A DNA stretch of 13,961 bases from positions 1 through 13,961 of the forward strand of contig JBGQBN010000078.1 in assembly GCA_041494805.1 (NCBI GenBank). The letters are read 5' to 3'. The stretch's first letter is position 1; each line of letters begins with the position of its first letter. The DNA is from JBGQBN01 sp041494805. Lineage in GTDB: Bacteria; Acidobacteriota; Terriglobia; Terriglobales; Acidobacteriaceae. The position numbers and the translations under genes are program-made. Positions 12,019-13,961 of the stretch are shown here, piece by piece. Below the pieces are notes generated by a model. It was given only the letters and a program-made list of their open reading frames with translations, was not told where the DNA came from and searched no databases.

Positions 12019-12204
12019 AAGCGGAGCAGGGCAGGTGGCGGCGCAGGCACTGGAGAGCAGCCGGTTCAGGTCATCGTAGGCATAGGTCCAGTTGCCATTG
12101 ATGTTGTCGTTGACGTAACGCACGTCGCCATTGCCGGAGTAGCCGATGCCGCCGCCAGGGGCGGTGATGCTGAAGCTGTAGATGGTGGTGCTGAGTCTCT
12201 GGCA
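12019..12204 (-). pseudogene. Detached RHS/YD-repeat fragment
   Basis: Read on the minus strand between a TGA at about 12205 and the junction near 12019, the DNA encodes TTIYSFSITAPGGG, then GNGDVRYVNDNINGNWTYAY and DDLNRLLSSACAATCPAPL. This is clear RHS/YD-repeat core sequence (NGNWTYAYDDLNRL). In related proteins this segment lies just before the NNRI...MTYDAAGN part with which the large RHS gene enters this window. There is no start, no downstream core and no toxin domain, so it is a remnant. It lies directly after the candidate immunity gene, where RHS loci often keep displaced fragments. Confidence 0.8.
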
Positions 12205-12214
12205 CCATCAGGTC

Positions 12215-12733
12215 TTAGTGCTTGGGAGACTCAATATTGGAACCTGTCGACTTTTCCGCTTTGTCCTCATCGCAGGAGGCGGATACACTCTGCTGCACAA
12301 ATGATATCGTCTCGAGGATTTTCTGCCTGATACGCTCATCCCTAACTTGCCGTTCGAGGTCTCGCAAGACAAACAACGTGACGCTTGGTTTTCTGTCAGC
12401 TGGAATCTCGATGAGGCACGGGGCAGAAAAGGCCCCTCGCATGATCCCCAGCGAGCGAAGCAAAGTCGGAGATTCCAGCAGCTCCTGTTCACCGAGGAGT
12501 TTGAGCAGAGCGATAGCGTTGAGATCTCCCAGTCGGTTTTGCCTTTTTTCAAGCCACGAGATGGAAAACCCTTCCGGTTGCTCAAGCAGTATCTTGACGA
12601 GTTTGATCGAGTACTGATCCACATCTTCCCCGTTGTTTGCTTCCGACCGAGCGTTGACATTTATTACCGCGCAGCAGAGCAACAGTGAAAACAAGGCACC
12701 ATAAAACACGATCTTTGCACTAATGTTCCGCAT
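12215..12733 (-). CDS. Exported helical protein, candidate RHS immunity protein
   Basis: A 172-residue protein. The N-terminus has a signal peptide (AKIVFYGALFSLLLCCAVIN, cleavage probably after NVNA at about 29); the rest is predicted mostly helical, with repeated Leu/Ile patterns (VKILLEQPEGFSISWLEKRQ, LNAIALLKLLGEQELLESP, LERQVRDERIRQKILETISF), recalling HEAT-like arrays. I do not recognise the family. The ATG overlaps the RHS gene by 14 bp, and GGAGGTGATC, an almost perfect anti-16S match, lies just upstream within the RHS 3' end, so it is strongly translated together with RHS. A small gene overlapping the end of an RHS gene is where immunity genes sit. An exported product would protect the periplasm. 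It could equally be an unrelated accessory protein. Confidence 0.7.
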   Translation of the reverse strand: MRNISAKIVFYGALFSLLLCCAVINVNARSEANNGEDVDQYSIKLVKILLEQPEGFSISWLEKRQNRLGDLNAIALLKLLGEQELLESPTLLRSLGIMRGAFSAPCLIEIPADRKPSVTLFVLRDLERQVRDERIRQKILETISFVQQSVSASCDEDKAEKSTGSNIESPKH

Positions 12734-13961
12734 TCAGATCACCTCCAACCCACCCGGCCTGATTTGAGAACGTGCCATGACCAAGTGAGTCCGAGCCGAT
12801 CACTATTCGGTTGAACCGAACAGGAAACGTCTCTTTTCCGATTTTAATCCTGATCTCCTGATTCGACACGCTTCTGAATGGGCCGCGTGCGGTGATGCCT
12901 AATGGTGCGTCCACAAATTGCCCGTTTGCATCTGCATACTTGGATGTTCCTCTCACCGTGGAAGGACCGATGTCTGCCCATCCAGTTCCGCCGATCATTT
13001 GGATAGGCTGCCCATTAAATTGACCGCTCACCCGCTCCTGAGGCTCCATCTTTGTGCCATCGCCGGTTACCGCGTTACCTTCTTGATTCACAACCTGGTA
13101 CGTCACCTGCAGCTTAATCCCGTAGGCACTTCCTGTGTCAATGATCTCGACTTTGACAGCTATCAGTCCTGTGGGCTTCTGATTTTGCGCCTGAGGTGGT
13201 CCTTGCGTTCCTTGCTCCATGCTCGGGCCTTTGGTGCCGCAGCCAGTGCCGGTGGCGTAACACGAATCGGACATCGACGCCTCGCCCGTAGGGTCTACGT
13301 ACCGAAGAGGATTATCGCGCACGTAGACGTATTCGTCCCAGCTCTGAGGATCAAGCGGGTGAGAATCGTTCCGTACATCGTCCGGAGCCATGAACCGCCC
13401 CATGGTCGATCCGTAGTGCCTCGCCCCGAAGTAATCCAGGTTGGACTCGGTATCGCGCATCTTGCCGGTGAAGTGCAGCGGGCTGGGATCGCCGCTCCCC
13501 GCGCACGCCTGGCCGTCGCCAAAGACGAAGCTGACGCAGGTCTCCGACACCGTGCCAATCGCCCGCGTGCGCGCCCGTTCCGTGCCCAGCCAGTCCACGT
13601 GCGAAAAGTAGGTGATGCCGTTGACGCCGCCGCTGTAGGTGGCCACGTGCCGCCCACCCGCGTACACCTCGCCCCGCGTCCAGGCCCCGCTGGAATCGAT
13701 TTCCGTAATCAGGTGTCCGGAGAGATCGTACAGATAGTCCACGGTGGCGCTGGCGGTCGTCTTGCGTGCCCGCTGGCCAGCGGCGTCGTAGACGTAGGTG
13801 CCGGTAGCTCCCGCGTCCACCTGGGTGATGCGATTCTCTCCATCGTAGGTGTAGGTGTGGAAGGAATCATTGGTGATGTTTCCCGCGGCATCGTAGGTCA
13901 TCCCACTGCCGCTGATGCGGTTGTTGACGTCGAACGAATACTGCGGCGCGGGCCCGCCCTG
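12720..13961 (-). CDS. RHS/YD-repeat protein, C-terminal 413 residues (5' end outside window)
   Basis: The frame is open to the right edge. RHS repeats appear at once (MTYDAAGNITNDSFHTYTYD, ENRITQVD, YVYDAAGQRARKTT, YLYDLSGHLITEID), then the conserved end of the core: YFSHVDWLGTERARTRA, LHFTGKMRDTESNLDYFGAR and HYGSTMGRFMAPD, finishing with WDEYVYVRDNPLRYVDPTGE near 13275. RHS proteins form a large shell that encloses a C-terminal toxin or carries out surface interactions. The 184 residues after the core (12723-13276) have two Cys, a Gln/Pro-rich spacer (GPPQAQNQKPTG) and a strand-rich domain (IAVKVEIIDT, IKLQVTYQVVNQEG, IRIKIGKETFPVRFNRIVIG). I do not recognise a known nuclease, deaminase or protease motif in it. 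The protein overlaps the downstream exported gene by 14 bp. Confidence 0.9.
   Translation of the reverse strand, partial: QGGPAPQYSFDVNNRISGSGMTYDAAGNITNDSFHTYTYDGENRITQVDAGATGTYVYDAAGQRARKTTASATVDYLYDLSGHLITEIDSSGAWTRGEVYAGGRHVATYSGGVNGITYFSHVDWLGTERARTRAIGTVSETCVSFVFGDGQACAGSGDPSPLHFTGKMRDTESNLDYFGARHYGSTMGRFMAPDDVRNDSHPLDPQSWDEYVYVRDNPLRYVDPTGEASMSDSCYATGTGCGTKGPSMEQGTQGPPQAQNQKPTGLIAVKVEIIDTGSAYGIKLQVTYQVVNQEGNAVTGDGTKMEPQERVSGQFNGQPIQMIGGTGWADIGPSTVRGTSKYADANGQFVDAPLGITARGPFRSVSNQEIRIKIGKETFPVRFNRIVIGSDSLGHGTFSNQAGWVGGDLNAEH
12737..12746 (-). promoter_or_regulatory. Near-perfect ribosome binding site of the candidate immunity gene
   Basis: GGAGGTGATC on the minus strand matches the 16S rRNA tail over ten bases, with GGAGG 8 bp from the ATG at 12733. 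It is unusually strong compared with the neighbours and lies inside the RHS coding sequence, favouring high output of the second protein. Confidence 0.8.

Overview
The window is GC-rich bacterial DNA on which genes lie on both strands in short runs. The mix of features suggests a soil-type Acidobacteriota (Terriglobia-like) genome: a FadN-type beta-oxidation fusion protein, secreted RHS/YD-repeat proteins, several toxin-antitoxin pairs, and intergenic DNA full of short GC-rich hairpins. This placement is inference from gene content and style; there is no rRNA or other marker to prove it.

Left part (1-4820), accessory DNA. After the 3' end of an unrecognised protein (1-669) and a cluster of hairpin repeats (701-811) comes a cargo region. 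It holds a MazF toxin with an unusual upstream partner (844-1537, minus strand), a divergent HigB/HigA pair (1646-2231), and a two-gene operon (2478-3909). The first operon gene joins a TIR/deoxyribosyltransferase-like domain to a PD-(D/E)XK nuclease domain, and the second is a free-standing PD-(D/E)XK (Mrr-like) nuclease. This operon is the best candidate for an undescribed anti-phage system. A DUF4160/DUF2442 pair follows (4126-4774, minus strand).

The organising feature of this region is that the 3' end of the large fadN-like gene occurs three times in the same orientation. The intact copy is at 4818-4986, a roughly 170-bp copy (about 84% DNA identity, 49 of 55 residues) is at 3935-4103, and a 28-bp remnant is at 823-850. 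The copies bracket two cargo blocks: the DUF pair between the first two, and the TIR/nuclease operon plus two toxin-antitoxin loci between the second and third. This looks like stacked insertion or recombination at the fadN 3' end, that is, a defence-gene hotspot. No integrase is visible.

Middle part (4818-11501), chromosomal-type genes. These are the 808-residue 3-hydroxyacyl-CoA dehydrogenase/enoyl-CoA hydratase (both active sites intact, with a short palindromic repeat apparently inserted in frame), a small exported protein, an overlapping NUDIX hydrolase and VIT-family metal transporter pair, a patatin-like lipase, and a GAF-GGDEF diguanylate cyclase with a visible promoter. Hairpin repeats and a heptamer tandem repeat lie between the last two.

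Right part (11502-13961), RHS locus. The C-terminal 413 residues of an RHS protein end in a variable domain of about 184 residues. A small exported helical protein overlaps it by 14 bp behind a near-perfect ribosome binding site. This resembles a polymorphic toxin with its immunity protein, but neither domain is recognised. Beyond lie a detached RHS fragment and a decapitated signal-peptide ORF, which are signs of rearrangement.
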